64,000 nucleotides of DNA from Microcaldota archaeon (lineage in GTDB: Archaea > Micrarchaeota > Micrarchaeia > Anstonellales > Bilamarchaeaceae), in assembly GCA_016932815.1 (NCBI GenBank), contig JAFGCC010000002.1, positions 1 through 64,000 of the forward strand, in the 5' to 3' direction. This document shows, in pieces, positions 7,769 through 16,285 of this stretch (position 1 is its first letter; every line of letters begins with the position of its first letter). Both the position numbers and the translations under genes were made by a program. The notes beneath the pieces are model-generated. The model searched no databases and was not told the DNA's origin. It saw only the letters and a program-made list of their open reading frames with translations.

Positions 7769-8476
7769 ATGGCAAAGAGAGGAAGGAAAGGCCACACTAA
7801 AAGGATCGCGGTCCCCAAGGCCGTGCCCATACACGACAAGAAGGCGAGGGGCAGGGTCTGGATTGCAAACACCAACCCCGGGACGCACCCTGCGCGCAAG
7901 AGCATGCCCCTTGTGGCGCTGCTCCGCGAGGTGCTGGGAGTTGCGGAAAACGCAAAGGAAGTGAAAATCATCCTGGGCGACAGGAAAGTGCTAGTTGACG
8001 GCGTGCCCAGGACCGACCACCGCTTCCCGATTGGGTACATGGACATAATATCCATGCCCGCAGCGGATGAATATTACAGGATTGGCGTGAATCGGGGCAA
8101 GCTCGTCTTGGAGAAGGTTGAGAAGGATGCGACCGGAGTGAAGTTCCTAAAGGTTACCGGCAAGAAGACGGTGAAGGGGAACAAGGTCAGCCTCAGCCTC
8201 CACGATGGGAGGAACCTGCTAGCAGACAACGGAGTTAGCGTCGGGGACACAATCGAGTTTGACCTTGGCGGAAAGAAAATCGGCAAGCTGCACAAGCTCG
8301 GAAAGGGCGCAAAATGCATGATTACAGACGGGAAGCACTCTGGTGCAAGCGTAGTGGTGGAGGAAATCTACCCAAGCATCGAGGGCAGGAGCGCGGAAGC
8401 GCTGGTGGCCCCCGCAGGCGGGAAGGGAGGAACCTTCAGGACGCTTGCGGGCTACCTCTTCGTGATGGGTGAATGA
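7769..8476 (+). CDS. rps4e: Ribosomal protein S4e
   Basis: Archaeal/eukaryotic-specific small-subunit protein combining an S4-like RNA-binding domain and a KOW segment. The 235 residues begin MAKRGRKGHTKRIAVPKA, the typical start, so ATG 7769 is chosen over a GTG 18 bases upstream that lies inside the end of L24. GGGTGAATGAG is the ribosome site. Its presence here is one of the clear archaeal markers. Confidence 0.95.
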   Translation: MAKRGRKGHTKRIAVPKAVPIHDKKARGRVWIANTNPGTHPARKSMPLVALLREVLGVAENAKEVKIILGDRKVLVDGVPRTDHRFPIGYMDIISMPAADEYYRIGVNRGKLVLEKVEKDATGVKFLKVTGKKTVKGNKVSLSLHDGRNLLADNGVSVGDTIEFDLGGKKIGKLHKLGKGAKCMITDGKHSGASVVVEEIYPSIEGRSAEALVAPAGGKGGTFRTLAGYLFVMGE

Positions 8477-8997
8477 AAATGGCGGAGAAAGAAAACCCGA
8501 TGAAGGAAATAGTAATCGAGAAAGTCACAGTAAACATGGGCGTTGGCGAGCCGGGAGAAAAACTCGATAACGCAAAGAAGCTCATGGAAGCTTTAAGCGG
8601 GAGCAAAGTGGTGGAGACCAAGGCGCACGACCGCAACCCCACTTTCAAGCTCCGCAAGGGGCTGCCCATTGGGGCGAAGACCACCCTCCGCGGGCCAAAG
8701 GCGGCGGAATTCGTGGGGAAAGCGCTCATAGCGAACAAGAAACTGCTTCGCGCATCCTGCTTCGACAGACGGGGAAACTTCTCTTTCGGGGTAAAAGAAT
8801 ACATCGACTTCCCCGGGGCGAAATACGACCCGAAAATCGGGATGCTCGGTTTTGATGTGTGCGTGACCCTTACCCGCAGGGGAGAGAGGGTAAAGAGGCG
8901 GAAGGTGAAGCCCACTTCCGTTGGAAGGAGCCACTTGATTACCAAGGAGGAGGGCATTGAATTCGCTAAGAAGAAATTTGAAGTTAATGTGGAGTGA
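8473..8997 (+). CDS. rpl5: Ribosomal protein L5 (uL5)
   Basis: Central-protuberance protein that binds 5S rRNA and contacts P-site tRNA. The 174 residues include MKEIVIEKVTVNMGVGEPGE and FGVKEYIDFPGAKYDPKIGM, both hallmark segments. Two in-frame ATG codons (8473, 8479) are available; the first forms an ATGA overlap with S4e. Confidence 0.96.
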   Translation: MKMAEKENPMKEIVIEKVTVNMGVGEPGEKLDNAKKLMEALSGSKVVETKAHDRNPTFKLRKGLPIGAKTTLRGPKAAEFVGKALIANKKLLRASCFDRRGNFSFGVKEYIDFPGAKYDPKIGMLGFDVCVTLTRRGERVKRRKVKPTSVGRSHLITKEEGIEFAKKKFEVNVE

Positions 8998-9001
8998 GTG
9001 T

Positions 9002-9160
9002 ATGGCAAAGGTTCCTCTTGATGAAAAGGCTAAGGGAAAAGGGAAGCGCAAGTGCCGCGTGTGCGGGACTGCAAAGGCGCTTATTAGGAAGTACAAGCTC
9101 AACATATGCAGGCGCTGCTTCAGGGAAGTGGGCGAATCCGTGGGCTTTAGGAAATATTAG
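9002..9160 (+). CDS. rps14: Ribosomal protein S14 (uS14), zinc-binding form
   Basis: A 52-residue small-subunit head protein. Four cysteines (C18, C21, C36, C39) form the zinc knuckle (CRVCG and CRRC). Residues REVGESVGFRKY give the usual C-terminal end. The start at ATG 9002 matches the archaeal length; a longer frame from 8957 only runs through the end of L5. It sits between L5 and S8 as in all archaeal spc operons. Confidence 0.95.
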   Translation: MAKVPLDEKAKGKGKRKCRVCGTAKALIRKYKLNICRRCFREVGESVGFRKY

Positions 9161-9169
9161 GTGGTATTG

Positions 9170-9556
9170 ATGTCTATAGACCTTTTGGGAGACGCGATGA
9201 ACACGATAAAAACCCATGAGATGGCGGGTGTTGAAGAGTGCGAGATGCGCGCATCCAAAATCGTGGGCGAAGTGCTCAGGATATTCAAGGAACACGGGTA
9301 CGTGAAAGAGTACGAGCTAGTAGATGACGGGAAGGGAGGATTCTACAAGGTAAAGCTCGGAGGGTTCATCAACGACTGCGGGGTAATCAAGCCGCGCAGC
9401 CCGGTGAAAAAAAACGAATGGGCGAAAATAGAGCAGCGCTACATCCCAGGTGTAGGTGCCGGGATAATCGTGGCTTCCACTCCCCTTGGGGTTATTACCA
9501 ACAGGGCGGCAGAGGAGAAGCACGTTGGCGGAAGGCTCCTCGCATTCGTATATTGA
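9170..9556 (+). CDS. rps8: Ribosomal protein S8 (uS8)
   Basis: Central-domain 16S rRNA-binding protein. The 128 residues begin MSIDLLGDAMNTIKTHEMAG and end in GVITNRAAEEKHVGGRLLAF, matching archaeal S8 throughout. The start is ATG 9170, with AGGTGGTATTG as the ribosome site; the GTG at 9161 belongs to that site. The next gene follows after 49 bp. Confidence 0.95.
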   Translation: MSIDLLGDAMNTIKTHEMAGVEECEMRASKIVGEVLRIFKEHGYVKEYELVDDGKGGFYKVKLGGFINDCGVIKPRSPVKKNEWAKIEQRYIPGVGAGIIVASTPLGVITNRAAEEKHVGGRLLAFVY

Positions 9557-9605
9557 TGTTAAGCAATAGAACGCGATAGAACAAGAACAAACAGATGTGA
9601 TTTGG

Positions 9606-10100
9606 ATGATTGAGGTAAAAATACCTGCAGGTGTGACCGTTGCCGTAGATGGAAACAAGGTAACGGCCAGCGGGCCAAACGGCTCGGCTGCGCGGGAATT
9701 CAAGGGCACTGCCCTTGACCTGAAGCTTGAAGGAGATACCCTTTCCGTAGCAGGAAAGGGGAAAGCCATCGAGAACACCGTAAGGGCCCACCTCGGCAAT
9801 ATGTTTGCCGGAGTCACTGAGGGCTTTACGCAGAAGATGGTGATCCGGTACGCCCACTTCCCTATAAGCGTGGAAGTAAAGGGCAAGGACATCTTAATAA
9901 AGAACTTCCTAGGGGAGAGGAAGCCCAGGAAGACCAAGGTGCACGGAAACGCGAAAGTCGAAGTGAAGGGAAAGGACATCGTGGTTTCGGGAACCGACAG
10001 GGAGGCAGTGGGCCAGACGGTTGCGAACATCCGCAAGACCACAAAGATAAAGGGCCACGACTGCAGGATATTCCAGGACGGGATTTACCCGACCGACTGA
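9606..10100 (+). CDS. rpl6: Ribosomal protein L6 (uL6)
   Basis: Large-subunit protein near the factor-binding site, with two similar domains. The 164 residues contain KVTASGPNGSAAREF in domain 1 and FAGVTEGFTQKMVIRYAHFP plus GHDCRIFQDGIY in domain 2. The start is ATG 9606 after AGATGTGATTTGG. The 49 bp before it are A-rich and hold nothing I recognise. Confidence 0.95.
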   Translation: MIEVKIPAGVTVAVDGNKVTASGPNGSAAREFKGTALDLKLEGDTLSVAGKGKAIENTVRAHLGNMFAGVTEGFTQKMVIRYAHFPISVEVKGKDILIKNFLGERKPRKTKVHGNAKVEVKGKDIVVSGTDREAVGQTVANIRKTTKIKGHDCRIFQDGIYPTD

Positions 10101-10112
10101 AGGTGATGTTCA

Positions 10113-10529
10113 ATGGCAGAGAAAAAAGCGGCTGCAAAGGCCCCTGCGAAAAAAACCGGAGCTAAGAAAATCCGGGTAAAGAAAAAGAGCAAGAAGAAAT
10201 TCACCGTGCCCAACTCAACTGGGAAGAGGCGCATGAAGAGCGTAAAGCCCAGGTGGAGGAGGCCTACGGGTGATGATAACAAGAAGAAAATCCGCAAGGC
10301 GTTCATGGGCAAGTCCCCCAGGGTGGGCAACAAGAACACCGCGGAAGTGCGCGGAGTGCACCCTCTTGGCCTCTCTGAAATCCTCGTTTGCAACGCAACC
10401 GAGCTTGAAGGGGCGCAAAACGTGCTAGTCCGGATTGCATCCGGGGTGGGCAAGAAGAAGAGGGCGGAGATTGCCGCGCGGGCAAAGGAGATGAACCTCC
10501 GCGTCTTGAATGCAAAGGTGGTTGAATGA
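10113..10529 (+). CDS. rpl32e: Ribosomal protein L32e
   Basis: Archaeal/eukaryotic-specific large-subunit protein. After a Lys/Ala-rich head (residues 1-30) comes the core KPRWRRPTGDDNKKKIRKAF, then GNKNTAEVRGVHPLGLSEIL. 138 residues. AAGGTGATG precedes the start. Its stop forms an ATGA overlap with L19e, showing translational coupling. Confidence 0.94.
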   Translation: MAEKKAAAKAPAKKTGAKKIRVKKKSKKKFTVPNSTGKRRMKSVKPRWRRPTGDDNKKKIRKAFMGKSPRVGNKNTAEVRGVHPLGLSEILVCNATELEGAQNVLVRIASGVGKKKRAEIAARAKEMNLRVLNAKVVE

Positions 10530-11056
10530 GCGCTGACACTATCAAGAGGCTCGCGGCCGACATACTAAAAGTCGGGAAGAACCGCGTCCGCATAAAGATG
10601 GATGAGTATTCCAAGGCCATGGAAGCCCTAACGCGCGAAGACGTGCGGGGGCTTATTGCGGAGGGAACGGTGTACAAGGAAAGGTATGTGGGCCCAAGGA
10701 GCAAGCCCGAGAGGAAGAACAAGGGCGTAGGAAAGAGGAGAGGCAAGAAGTACTCGCGCAAGAGCGCAAAGGAGACCTGGATGGAGAAGCTCCGCGCGCA
10801 GAGGAAATACCTCGCGGAGATGATTGAGGGCGGCGAAGTCCCCAAGGAGAGCAAGAGGAAAATCTACCTTAAGATAAAAGGCGGAAGCTTCAAGGGGAAG
10901 AAGGCTCTCAGGGTTTACCTTGAGGAAAACGGGATGCTAAACGAAAAAGCGGCGAAGCCCATTGAGAAGAAGGAGCCCGCAAAGAAGAAGGCGGAGGCAC
11001 CTAAGAAGGCAGCGCCCAGGAAGGCGGAGAAGAAGCCTGTGGCAAAGAAGAAGTGA
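10526..11056 (+). CDS. rpl19e: Ribosomal protein L19e
   Basis: Archaeal/eukaryotic-specific, highly helical and basic large-subunit protein. The core (about residues 1-140) includes LAADILKVGKNRVRIKMDE and KNKGVGKRRGKKYSRKSAKE. Residues 145-176 are a Lys/Ala/Pro/Glu tail like those on L22 and S11. 176 residues. ATGA overlap with L32e at the start. Confidence 0.94.
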   Translation: MSADTIKRLAADILKVGKNRVRIKMDEYSKAMEALTREDVRGLIAEGTVYKERYVGPRSKPERKNKGVGKRRGKKYSRKSAKETWMEKLRAQRKYLAEMIEGGEVPKESKRKIYLKIKGGSFKGKKALRVYLEENGMLNEKAAKPIEKKEPAKKKAEAPKKAAPRKAEKKPVAKKK

Positions 11057-11061
11057 TTGTT

Positions 11062-11637
11062 ATGGCAAAAGCGAAAGGACCTACGTATGTCGTCCCCTTT
11101 AGGAGGAGGAACGAAAAGGCCACCAACTACAAAAAGAGGCTCGCCCTAATAAAATCCGGCAAGCCCAGGATGGTGGTTAGGAGCAGCAACAAGCACGTTC
11201 TTGTGCAGATAGTTGAGTTCCTGCCCAAAGGAGACAAGGTGCTCGTTTCGGTTAGTTCCGGCAAGCTCAGGAAATTCAAGTGGGCATCCAGGCGGAACCT
11301 GCCTACTGCGTACCTTGCAGGATATTATGCGGGCGTGCTCGGCAAGAAGGCGGGAGTAAAGGAATTCGTCCTGGACATCGGCCTTGTTTCCCCGATTGTG
11401 GGGGGGCTGCCGTTTGCGGCGCAGAAGGGTGCGCTTGATGCGGGGCTAAAGAGCCCGCACGGCGAGGAAATAGTTGATGAGAAGAGGGTGCGGGGAGAGC
11501 ACATAGAATCCCTTGCAAACTCCCTTAGCGACGCAGAATACAAGAAGAGGTTCTCTTCCTACATAAAGGAGGGCTTTGACGCTAAGAAATTCACTTCGCT
11601 CTTTGAGAGCGCCAAGGAGGCAATTGGAAAGGAGTAG
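11062..11637 (+). CDS. rpl18: Ribosomal protein L18 (uL18)
   Basis: Large-subunit protein that binds 5S rRNA with L5. The 191 residues contain YVVPFRRRNEKATNYKKRLA, LPTAYLAGYYAGVLGKKAGV and DIGLVSPIVGG, conserved in the archaeal/eukaryotic L5e/L18 family. The start is ATG 11062; the GTG at 11053 is within the GTGAT ribosome site. Complete. Confidence 0.95.
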   Translation: MAKAKGPTYVVPFRRRNEKATNYKKRLALIKSGKPRMVVRSSNKHVLVQIVEFLPKGDKVLVSVSSGKLRKFKWASRRNLPTAYLAGYYAGVLGKKAGVKEFVLDIGLVSPIVGGLPFAAQKGALDAGLKSPHGEEIVDEKRVRGEHIESLANSLSDAEYKKRFSSYIKEGFDAKKFTSLFESAKEAIGKE

Positions 11638-11642
11638 TGGTT

Positions 11643-12314
11643 ATGATGGCAAGAGGAGCAAGGAAAGGAAGGAGAAGGGATGAGAGCGTCCGCATGCTGG
11701 ATGTCGAGTCCTGGACTCCGAAAACCGAAATTGGAAGGCTCGTAAAAAGCAAGGAAATAGCCTCGCTTGAGGAAGTGTTCAACAGGGGAAAGCCCATACT
11801 AGAACCCGAGATAGTGGACACCCTGCTTCCCGAACTTGAAGCCGAAACCCTTACTGTGAGCCCAACCCAGAGGACTACGGACTCCGGGAGGAAGATGCAG
11901 TTTCGGGTAGTCGTCGTGCTAGGCGACAAGAGGGGCCACGTGGGCCTCGGGGTGGGAAAGAACGACGAAGTCAAGCCCGCGATAGATTACGCGATGCTTG
12001 ATGCGCGCAAACACATGATTTCTGTCAAGAACGGATGCGGCTCATGGGAGTGCAGGTGCGGAGGAAAGCACTCGCTTCCAAGGGAGGTAACCGGGAAGTA
12101 CGGGAGCACGGAAGTGGTTCTAAAGCCCGCCCCCAAGGGGCTTGGCCTTGCAACCAACTCCGTGGTAAAGAAGGTGCTCACCATCGCAGGGGTAAAGGAC
12201 GTGTGGAGCTTCGCAAGGGGTTCCACGTCAAATGTTTACAACATGGCGATGGCGACCATAAACGCTCTGGACTCGCTTAATAGGATGAAGCCTCAGCCGG
12301 GTGATAAGGCATGA
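11643..12314 (+). CDS. rps5: Ribosomal protein S5 (uS5)
   Basis: Small-subunit protein important for decoding accuracy and mRNA entry. It has the double-stranded-RNA-binding-like N-terminal domain (FRVVVVLGDKRGHVGLGVGK) and the C-terminal domain with KPAPKGLGLATNSVVKKVLT. 223 residues from ATG 11643, or 222 from 11646. GTAGTGGTT lies just upstream. ATGA overlap with L30 at the end. Confidence 0.96.
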   Translation: MMARGARKGRRRDESVRMLDVESWTPKTEIGRLVKSKEIASLEEVFNRGKPILEPEIVDTLLPELEAETLTVSPTQRTTDSGRKMQFRVVVVLGDKRGHVGLGVGKNDEVKPAIDYAMLDARKHMISVKNGCGSWECRCGGKHSLPREVTGKYGSTEVVLKPAPKGLGLATNSVVKKVLTIAGVKDVWSFARGSTSNVYNMAMATINALDSLNRMKPQPGDKA

Positions 12315-12742
12315 AGATTGCAGTAGTAAGAATCAGGGGAATAAGGAACATTTCGCCTAAGATAAAGAATACGCTTAAGCTGATGAACCTAGAGAAGCCC
12401 AATAACTGCGTAGTCGTAGAAGACAGCGCCCAGAACATGGGAATGGTGCAGGTCTGCAAGGACTACATAACCTATGGGGCAGTCTCGGAAAAAACGCTCT
12501 TTGAGCTCCTTCGCAAGAGGGGCGAAAAAGGCGGAAGGCAGCTTAGGGAAGTCATGGAAGAAGACGAGATTGCGCAGGTCGCAAAGAAAATCATGCATGA
12601 AGAGAACGTGAAGAATTTCGTGAACCCCGTCTTCAGGTTGCATCCTCCAAGGAAGGGCTACAAAACAATTAAAAAGCCCGCCCCAGAAGGTGACCTCGGC
12701 AAGAGGGAGGACATGGATTCGCTCCTAAAGAGGATGATGTGA
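12311..12742 (+). CDS. rpl30: Ribosomal protein L30 (uL30)
   Basis: Large-subunit protein of the archaeal L30/eukaryotic L7 type, 143 residues, much longer than bacterial L30. IAVVRIRGIRNISPKIKNTL and NFVNPVFRLHPPRKGYKTIK are typical. Coupled to S5 by an ATGA overlap. GGTGATAAGGC is the ribosome site. Confidence 0.95.
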   Translation: MKIAVVRIRGIRNISPKIKNTLKLMNLEKPNNCVVVEDSAQNMGMVQVCKDYITYGAVSEKTLFELLRKRGEKGGRQLREVMEEDEIAQVAKKIMHEENVKNFVNPVFRLHPPRKGYKTIKKPAPEGDLGKREDMDSLLKRMM

Positions 12743-12747
12743 TTCTT

Positions 12748-13137
12748 ATGCCAGCAAGGAAGAAAAGGAAAATCGGCAAGATGCGCGGAAGCAGGAGCTG
12801 CGGAACCGGAAACATCAAGAACAAGCGCGGTTCCGGATGCCGCGGCGGAGTTGGCAACGCAGGCTTGCACAAGCACAAGTGGAGCTGGATTACTACCAAT
12901 GACCCGGACCGCTACGGGCGCGAGGGGCTCAAGAGGAAGAGCGTGCGCGTCCCGGTAATTAGCTTATACCAGATAGAGTCCCGGGCCACTAAGGGAGAAA
13001 AGGAAATCTCCTTTAAGGGAAAGGTCTTAGCAACCGGCGCAATCCGCCAGGCGGTCAAGGTCAAGGCTCTTGCATGGAGTGCGAGGGCACAGGAGAAGAT
13101 AACCGCCGCAGGCGGAGAGATTGCGAAACTTGAGTGA
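12748..13137 (+). CDS. rpl15: Ribosomal protein L15 (uL15)
   Basis: Late-assembly large-subunit protein. The 129 residues begin MPARKKRKIGKMRGSRSCGT and include the Gly/Arg-rich N-terminal extension that threads into rRNA, then GEISFKGKVLATGAIRQAVK-like core sequence. The start at ATG 12748 follows GATGTGATTCTT. It is followed by a GC-rich hairpin before secY. Confidence 0.94.
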   Translation: MPARKKRKIGKMRGSRSCGTGNIKNKRGSGCRGGVGNAGLHKHKWSWITTNDPDRYGREGLKRKSVRVPVISLYQIESRATKGEKEISFKGKVLATGAIRQAVKVKALAWSARAQEKITAAGGEIAKLE

Positions 13138-13151
13138 ACCCTTGAATGGAT

Positions 13152-13169
13152 GCCCGCTTTTTCGCGGGC
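13152..13169 (+). terminator. GC hairpin between L15 and secY
   Basis: GCCCGC-TTTTTC-GCGGGC makes a perfect six-pair stem in the 76-bp gap between rpl15 and secY. No T-run follows directly, so it could be a partial terminator, an RNA processing site or a stabiliser that lowers secY expression relative to the ribosomal proteins. Confidence 0.45.
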
Positions 13170-13213
13170 CCCTCCTTGGGCAATATTAGACAAAAACAAA
13201 AAAGGGAATTGAA

Positions 13214-14638
13214 ATGGGCGCGATTCTGGATATTGGGCACAACATTGCACAGCTGCTCCCGGAGATAAAGCCGCCAACGCGGCCTCCTGAGATAAAAGAA
13301 AGGTTCATCTGGACGGGCATTGCGCTCTTCATATTCTTCCTCATGTACAACGTGGTGGCATTCGGGGCAAGGGACCACGGAGCCACCTTTGACTTCCTGC
13401 AGATGATTACCGCATCCAAAGTGGGAAGCCTCCTTACTACCAGTATCGGGCCGATTGTGTTGGCCAGCATATTCCTGCAGCTCTTCTCAGGAGCGGGAAT
13501 AATCAACCTCAACCCGCGGGACCCTGCGGAGAAGGTGAAATTCCAGGAGCTCCAGAAAGTTCTTGCGATACTAATTGCGCTAGTTGAGGCGGCCATCTTC
13601 GTAATGACCGGCAGGGTTATGCTCGCAGAAGGGCTTGCCCCGGAAATTGCGATGCCGCTTGTGATACTGCAGATTGCGCTTGGTTCGGTTGTTGTCCTAT
13701 ACCTGGACGAAGTTGTAACCAAATATGGAATAGGAAGCGGAATCAGCCTGTTCATCGCAGCGGGTGTTTCGTTCTCCGTAATTGGGGGCGCGGTTGCGCT
13801 CGTCTTCGGGGAGGCGGGAGTGCTTAGTGCGGTTTCGGGAGGGGGAGCCGAAGCAATACCCAACGCCCTTATGATACTTGCTCCGATACTCGTGACGCTG
13901 GTTGTGTGGTTCCTCGTATCGTACGGGGAGGGGATGAAAGTGGAAATTCCCCTTGCATACCAGAAGGCAAGGGGGCTTAGCCCGAAACTTCCCCTTAACC
14001 TGTTCTACCTGTCAAACATACCGGTTATTTTCGCGAGTGCGCTCCTAATGAACGTCCAGCTGTTTGCAGTGGGGCTTAGCGGAGTGAGCTTTGATGTGGG
14101 GGGATTTGACATCGTTTCCGCATTGGGCTACGTGGATGCCAGCCACCAGCTAACAGACGGGTTCCTGTACCTGATTACCCCGATATACGGCGGAGGGCAG
14201 AGCACCATTGCACACCTCAACTTCCTCTTAAACGGGGTTACGCCCATATTCGGGATACCGGAGTGGGTGCACGCAATCGTTTATGTCATATTCTTGTCCC
14301 TGGTTTCGGTCCTCTTCGGCATTTTCTGGGCGGAAACATCCAACATGGACACTAAGGGCATGACCGACCAGCTCCTTGGCTCCGGGATGCAGATTCCGGG
14401 GTGGAGGACGGATAGGAGGATGCTTGAGAGGATACTAGACAAATACATACCTCCCCTCATAGTGCTCGGTTCGCTCTTAGTCGGGCTGGTTGCCGGGCTT
14501 GCGGACCTTAGCGGCGCGCTTGGTACCGGAACGGGAATCCTCCTTACAGTGGGTATCTTCTATAGGACCTACCAGCAGCTAAAGAGGCAGAGGATGCTTG
14601 AGAACGCCCCGTTCCTAAGCGGGATAATTGGTGAGTAA
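13214..14638 (+). CDS. secY: Protein translocase subunit SecY
   Basis: Channel subunit of the Sec translocon, a 474-residue protein with about ten membrane helices. The N-terminal amphipathic helix precedes TM1 (FIWTGIALFIFFLMYNVV), and the plug region and lateral-gate helices follow; EIPLAYQKARG marks a cytoplasmic loop. Its position between L15 and the adenylate kinase is conserved in archaea. GGAATTGAA provides a weak ribosome site. Confidence 0.96.
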   Translation: MGAILDIGHNIAQLLPEIKPPTRPPEIKERFIWTGIALFIFFLMYNVVAFGARDHGATFDFLQMITASKVGSLLTTSIGPIVLASIFLQLFSGAGIINLNPRDPAEKVKFQELQKVLAILIALVEAAIFVMTGRVMLAEGLAPEIAMPLVILQIALGSVVVLYLDEVVTKYGIGSGISLFIAAGVSFSVIGGAVALVFGEAGVLSAVSGGGAEAIPNALMILAPILVTLVVWFLVSYGEGMKVEIPLAYQKARGLSPKLPLNLFYLSNIPVIFASALLMNVQLFAVGLSGVSFDVGGFDIVSALGYVDASHQLTDGFLYLITPIYGGGQSTIAHLNFLLNGVTPIFGIPEWVHAIVYVIFLSLVSVLFGIFWAETSNMDTKGMTDQLLGSGMQIPGWRTDRRMLERILDKYIPPLIVLGSLLVGLVAGLADLSGALGTGTGILLTVGIFYRTYQQLKRQRMLENAPFLSGIIGE

Positions 14639-14640
14639 AG

Positions 14641-15180
14641 ATGATTATAGTGATGGGGCTCCCCGGAGCAGGCAAGAGCACGGTGCTAAAGGGAGTGCAG
14701 GGCGAAGTCAGGCAGGTAAACTACGGAACCCTGATGTTTGAGATTGCAAAGGAGAAATTCGGGATTGAGGGCCGCGACCAGATGCGCAAGCTCCCGGTGG
14801 AAAACCAGAAGGAGGTGCAGGCGGCGGTCGCAGAGAGGCTCTCCAAAGAGGAGGGGAAGGTAATCCTGGATACCCACTGCTCAATAAAGACCGGCAAGGG
14901 ATACCTGCCCGGGCTGCCTTTTGAACTTTTAGCCAAGCTTTCAGTTGAAGGGGTAGTGCTCGTTACCGCAAAGCCCGAAGAGGTTTTTGAGAGGAGGAGC
15001 AGGGACCCAAGCAGGGACCGCGACAGGGAAACCCTAGAGGATGTGCAGGAGCACGATTTCATGAACAGGGCGTTCTTAGCGGCTTACGCTGCCCACAGGG
15101 GCTGCCCGGCAAAGATAATATACAATGCGCAGGGGAAGGTGGAGGAAGCCACCGCAAAGCTGCAGCAAATGCTAGAGTGA
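14641..15180 (+). CDS. adkA: Archaeal-type adenylate kinase
   Basis: Phosphotransferase that interconverts AMP + ATP and 2 ADP. The P-loop GLPGAGKSTVL is at residues 6-16, and an Arg-rich lid-like segment (RRSRDPSRDRDRETLEDVQE) lies near 118-137. 179 residues, the size of archaeal AdkA. It follows secY by two bases, the standard archaeal arrangement. A related nucleotide kinase cannot be excluded from sequence alone. Confidence 0.85.
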   Translation: MIIVMGLPGAGKSTVLKGVQGEVRQVNYGTLMFEIAKEKFGIEGRDQMRKLPVENQKEVQAAVAERLSKEEGKVILDTHCSIKTGKGYLPGLPFELLAKLSVEGVVLVTAKPEEVFERRSRDPSRDRDRETLEDVQEHDFMNRAFLAAYAAHRGCPAKIIYNAQGKVEEATAKLQQMLE

Positions 15181-15186
15181 ACGAAA

Positions 15187-15963
15187 ATGATTCCTTACGA
15201 GATTTACTTTTGGATTGTCACCGCATGCGCGCTGGTTTATACTAGCATAAGCCAGGTGGTGCGCGGAAAATTCGTCAACATGGAGCGGATGAAAACCATC
15301 CAGAAGGACCTAAACGAATACAACAAGCAGTACTTTGATGCGATGAAGAAGAACAACTCCAAGAAAATGGAGGAGGTAAAAGCCAGGCAGGACGCCCTCA
15401 TGCCCGAATTCAACGGCATGATGATGGGGCAGTTCAAGGTCATGGGGGTAATCATAGTAGTTTTCATGAGCTTCATGTGGGTTCTTGGGGCAATCGACCC
15501 GCATATTGAAGACGATTTGAGCTTTGAGCTATCCCTCGCTGGAGACGGGGAGTGGTGCGGGGAAATACCCCTTGGCCCAAACGAAGGGCCCTGGGAGATT
15601 GACGTGACCGCCTTTGAGGGGGACGCGCTAAAATCGGAGAGGGGAGTTACGATATTCTACATTGAGGCCTCCGAGTTCCTGCCTTCCGGCAAGGTAACCG
15701 GTGAGGAAATGAATGTTTTTGCGGATAAGGACCTCTATCTGCAAGATGAAAGCGCGGTTGTGTGCGCGGTCCCTCCTGCCAATGCGGACCGGGTCGTAGC
15801 GACTGCGAATAGCGGAACTTGGTTCCACGTAGGGCTCCCATTTGAAATACCCGTGCTTGAGACGAGGACGCTAAACGGGGTGAACATCTGGTTCATCCTG
15901 GTTGCAATCGTAGGAGGGCTGGGAATAGCCAGAGTAAAAAAAGCGATTGAAGAAAAAGGGTGA
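15187..15963 (+). CDS. DUF106 / EMC3-like membrane insertase with inserted outer domain
   Basis: A member of the Oxa1/YidC/EMC3 superfamily (DUF106), thought to insert membrane proteins; archaeal genomes place it after secY-adk. Visible parts are TM1 at about 6-26, a cytoplasmic charged coiled-coil hairpin at 33-75 (MERMKTIQKDLNEYNKQYFD), TM2 at about 82-102 and TM3 at about 228-248. Between TM2 and TM3 lies a 120-residue polar domain with two Cys (WCGEI, VVCAV) that I do not expect in a minimal DUF106 protein. By topology this domain should be outside the cell. 258 residues. Confidence 0.8.
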   Translation: MIPYEIYFWIVTACALVYTSISQVVRGKFVNMERMKTIQKDLNEYNKQYFDAMKKNNSKKMEEVKARQDALMPEFNGMMMGQFKVMGVIIVVFMSFMWVLGAIDPHIEDDLSFELSLAGDGEWCGEIPLGPNEGPWEIDVTAFEGDALKSERGVTIFYIEASEFLPSGKVTGEEMNVFADKDLYLQDESAVVCAVPPANADRVVATANSGTWFHVGLPFEIPVLETRTLNGVNIWFILVAIVGGLGIARVKKAIEEKG

Positions 15964-15967
15964 GATT

Positions 15968-16285
15968 ATGCCAAACACGAAAAACAGGTCAACTTCCATG
16001 AGGAAAGTAAAAAGGCGCGTCCCTTCCGGGGAGAGCCGGGAATACTACTCCCGCAGGAGCGGGGCGGGCGCTGCACATTGCGCAGTATGCAAGGGAGCGC
16101 TCAAGGCCGTGCAGAGCACGGGCCCTAAGAGTTCAAGGAGGCCGGAGAGGAAATTCGGCGGCGTGCTCTGCCACAAGTGCCAGAAAATCGTGGTCGTGGA
16201 AGCGTCCAGGGTAAAGGAGAAGGCAAAGAGCATGGATGATGTGGACATCATCTACCGCAAGTACGTAGAGGGTATCGTAAAATGA
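15968..16285 (+). CDS. rpl34e: Ribosomal protein L34e
   Basis: Archaeal/eukaryotic-specific large-subunit protein. 105 residues from ATG 15968, with zinc-ribbon cysteines C38, C41, C68 and C71 (CAVC and CHKC). GGGTGAGATT is the ribosome site and includes the stop of the preceding gene. The end overlaps cmk by ATGA. Confidence 0.92.
   Translation: MPNTKNRSTSMRKVKRRVPSGESREYYSRRSGAGAAHCAVCKGALKAVQSTGPKSSRRPERKFGGVLCHKCQKIVVVEASRVKEKAKSMDDVDIIYRKYVEGIVK

Noticed and set aside
6453-7775. 440-codon open frame on the minus strand
   Set aside because: Antisense to Rnp29, S17, L14 and L24, all of which are certain; composition is that of a reverse-frame shadow.
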